From: Oncomelania hupensis
Lineage: Eukaryota > Mollusca > Gastropoda > Littorinimorpha > Pomatiopsidae
Length of the DNA: 64,000 nt
Reading direction: 5' to 3'
NCBI GenBank assembly: GCA_036898135.1
Contig: CM072516.1
Coordinates: 25,560,744-25,624,743 of the forward strand
Shown here: piece by piece, positions 62,141-64,000 of the stretch
Position numbering within the stretch: the first letter of the stretch is position 1
Layout: each line of letters opens with the position of its first letter
Notes under the pieces: generated by a model
Databases searched by the model: none
The model's input: the letters and a program-made list of their open reading frames with translations, nothing else
What the model was told of the DNA's origin: nothing
Program-made: the position numbers and the translations under genes

Positions 62141-62171
62141 ACAAGTATATCAACTAGTTGATATACTTGTG
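62141..62171. mobile_element. 31-bp perfect palindrome with 8-bp target duplication
   Basis: ACAAGTATATCAACT is followed without a loop by its exact complement, plus a final G. The insertion is bounded by identical 8-mers ATGGGGGC (62133-62140 and 62172-62179). It looks like the smallest possible hAT-type foldback remnant. Confidence 0.65.
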
Positions 62172-62179
62172 ATGGGGGC

Positions 62180-64000
62180 TAATGCAGAAAGGTAAAATGC
62201 AGCCGAACCGACTCCTTTCCTCCGTAATGGCACATACTGACTAGCCCATACACCCGCACATTGGCACACACACACACTGATACATTCACGCGCGCGCGTT
62301 CGCTCACCCTACTCCTCCCCCCTCCTATCCTCACACGCACACACACGCACGCCTAACACGCCAACCCGCTTAACACACACACACACACACACATACCTGA
62401 ACACACACATTGATAAATCAAACAATCAAAAATAGCTATAGATTTTGGATCGGAATTTCACCTGTCAGTCTTTAATGTAAATAGTTTTATGCACCGCCCA
62501 CTCTAGATTAATTAATGCAATGTAATTCACCCTTGAATAAAACTGTAGTACTATGTGTAAATATAGATAACTAAATTTACATGCTCAAATAGCAATCGGA
62601 GATTTAATAATAGTCTCGCAGGATGTCTAAATGGATTGATTTCTTCAATTTATGCTGTAGTTATCAAATTTATACGCAAACATATCCTAGTATAAAATTA
62701 TCGCATAGGCATAGTCCATATTTATTTATCACCGGAGCATTTACAAACAACTTCCGGTTGACACCGGAAAAAACTGCTGACCAACTTTTGTCTCAACCTT
62801 TGCCAGCAGGTTTTAAAGCTACTTTAACTGGTAGCCTACTTCATCACAACCAAAAATAAAATTCAATAATCATCAGAAATAAACATTTCCAGAAAAATCT
62901 TGCAGTGAGTATCGCAGTGCTAGATTTAACCCGACTGCCGATCAATGTCACAGATTCGGCAGCGTTGCAGCTGTAGTAAGAAGTCGAAACGCAAGTTCAC
63001 ATAAGGTCACAAAAAACTTTGAAACAAGCGATATTTTGGTGTAATCTTCATCATGTTGACTGTAGCACAGGATATTTTCTGTCGTGTTTTGTCACACATT
63101 ATCTAGATATGATTTTTTTTTTAAATTTGAAAGCAAAACTTTAAAAAATCTTAGTTTTGCTTTTATAAATTTTAACTGTAGGCCTACCCTTTTACTGTTT
63201 TAGCCTTTAATTTATTATAAAGTCATATATAAACACTACCGTAGCATACGAACTGAAAAATTTATAAATAACATATGAGGGCTAAAGGTTGATAATCTGT
63301 TTGCCAAACTTTGCACTGCTTTACTATGCTATATATTAATAAGTAATCTATCAAAGCATAGCAAGAGGAAATAGGGTCATTGATTGTGCCCTCCGTATTC
63401 TTGACTCCGGCTTTAGTGTAAACAGTGTATTTCCAAACTAAATTAGAGGAATAAATAATTATCACCACAGTTGCGCATTTCATTTAAAATATTTAATTAC
63501 TAGATGAGTAGGTCACAAAATCATTAATTATTTATGACAAGTGCAAAGACATACAAGAAACAGCATTTGTAGCTTTCTTCAGACAAACAAGCTTAACACA
63601 AAAAGAACATGTGCTCTCCCATTAACTACAGTCTGTTGTACACAGCTTTCATGATTGTTTGTTGCTGATAGTATTTCACACCTGGCACCAGCATGTAAAA
63701 AAAATTTAACACTTGAATCAAATTTAATTTAGTTAACATGGTGCAGTATAACTGCTAAAGTAAAATGACGTAAAAGTACATCTAAGCATGCGCCAAGAAG
63801 TCCAAAGAGGAATCTCATTGCATTTACGAATACTATTGGCCATATGGGTGGTATGATTCATGTGTGTAATCCTTGTTTTCTGTTGTGTTGATCACGTCCT
63901 GTTTTCTGTTTTTAGTCACATTTTAACTGAACGTAAAAATTTATTATTTTTGATCAAAATTAGCATTGTACATTTCTTTGTCCCCCAACCCCTCCCACTC
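62180..64000. other. No recognisable gene
   Basis: CA-rich stretches at 62260-62410 are followed by AT-rich sequence. Short open frames (up to 78 codons) show no similarity I recognise. No RNA gene was identified. Confidence 0.5.

Overview
The window is animal nuclear DNA. It has spliced genes with GT-AG introns, AATAAA signals, many microsatellites and several transposon classes, and no viral or bacterial gene organisation. The repeat mix (non-LTR elements with short tandem tails, palindromic MITEs, a tRNA-type SINE) and the divergence of the proteins from vertebrate orthologues suggest a marine invertebrate, most likely a mollusc. That assignment is inference; no species marker was seen.

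Two host genes look intact, both on the + strand. The first, at 15061-31560, is a nine-exon orthologue of PARPBP (PARI), the PCNA-interacting antirecombination factor. Its exon phases join into 648 codons that end in a C-terminal PIP box. The second, at 47052-50936, is a five-exon regucalcin/SMP-30 gene (RGN) of 303 codons with its metal- and substrate-binding residues kept. On the - strand, inside intron 1 of PARPBP, lies a broken intron-containing copy of CDC16 (APC6) at 17425-19575. A hAT transposase relic is at 3608-4262, and a fragment of an SGNH-hydrolase reading frame straddles a giant satellite at 51277-59060.

Most of the remaining DNA is repeats. (1) A 570-704 bp non-coding retroposon family has twelve recognised copies, all on the + strand, many with 9-14 bp target duplications. 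One copy landed on the splice acceptor of PARPBP exon 7 and later received a 1.6 kb solo LTR. (2) One RTE/I-like non-LTR element has five copies or fragments with GGATA-type tails, one carrying a 5' inversion; there are also CR1/Rex-like relics. (3) A MITE family with TATGACGG ends and 6-bp target duplications has three copies, one split by a 4.2 kb foldback element whose 1.2 kb arms are tandem arrays of ATTCTATG-type palindromes. (4) Tiny hAT-like hairpins have 8-bp duplications. (5) About 223 copies of a 32-bp satellite fill 51401-58543 without visible length change; its first unit is continuous with SGNH-hydrolase coding sequence.

Layout: 1-15000 is repeats and transposon relics; 15000-32100 is PARPBP with the CDC16 relic; 32100-47000 is retroposons, the foldback element and RTE pieces; 47000-51100 is RGN; 51160-61500 is satellites, the SGNH fragment and a LINE relic; 61500-64000 is unannotated sequence with one small palindromic insertion.
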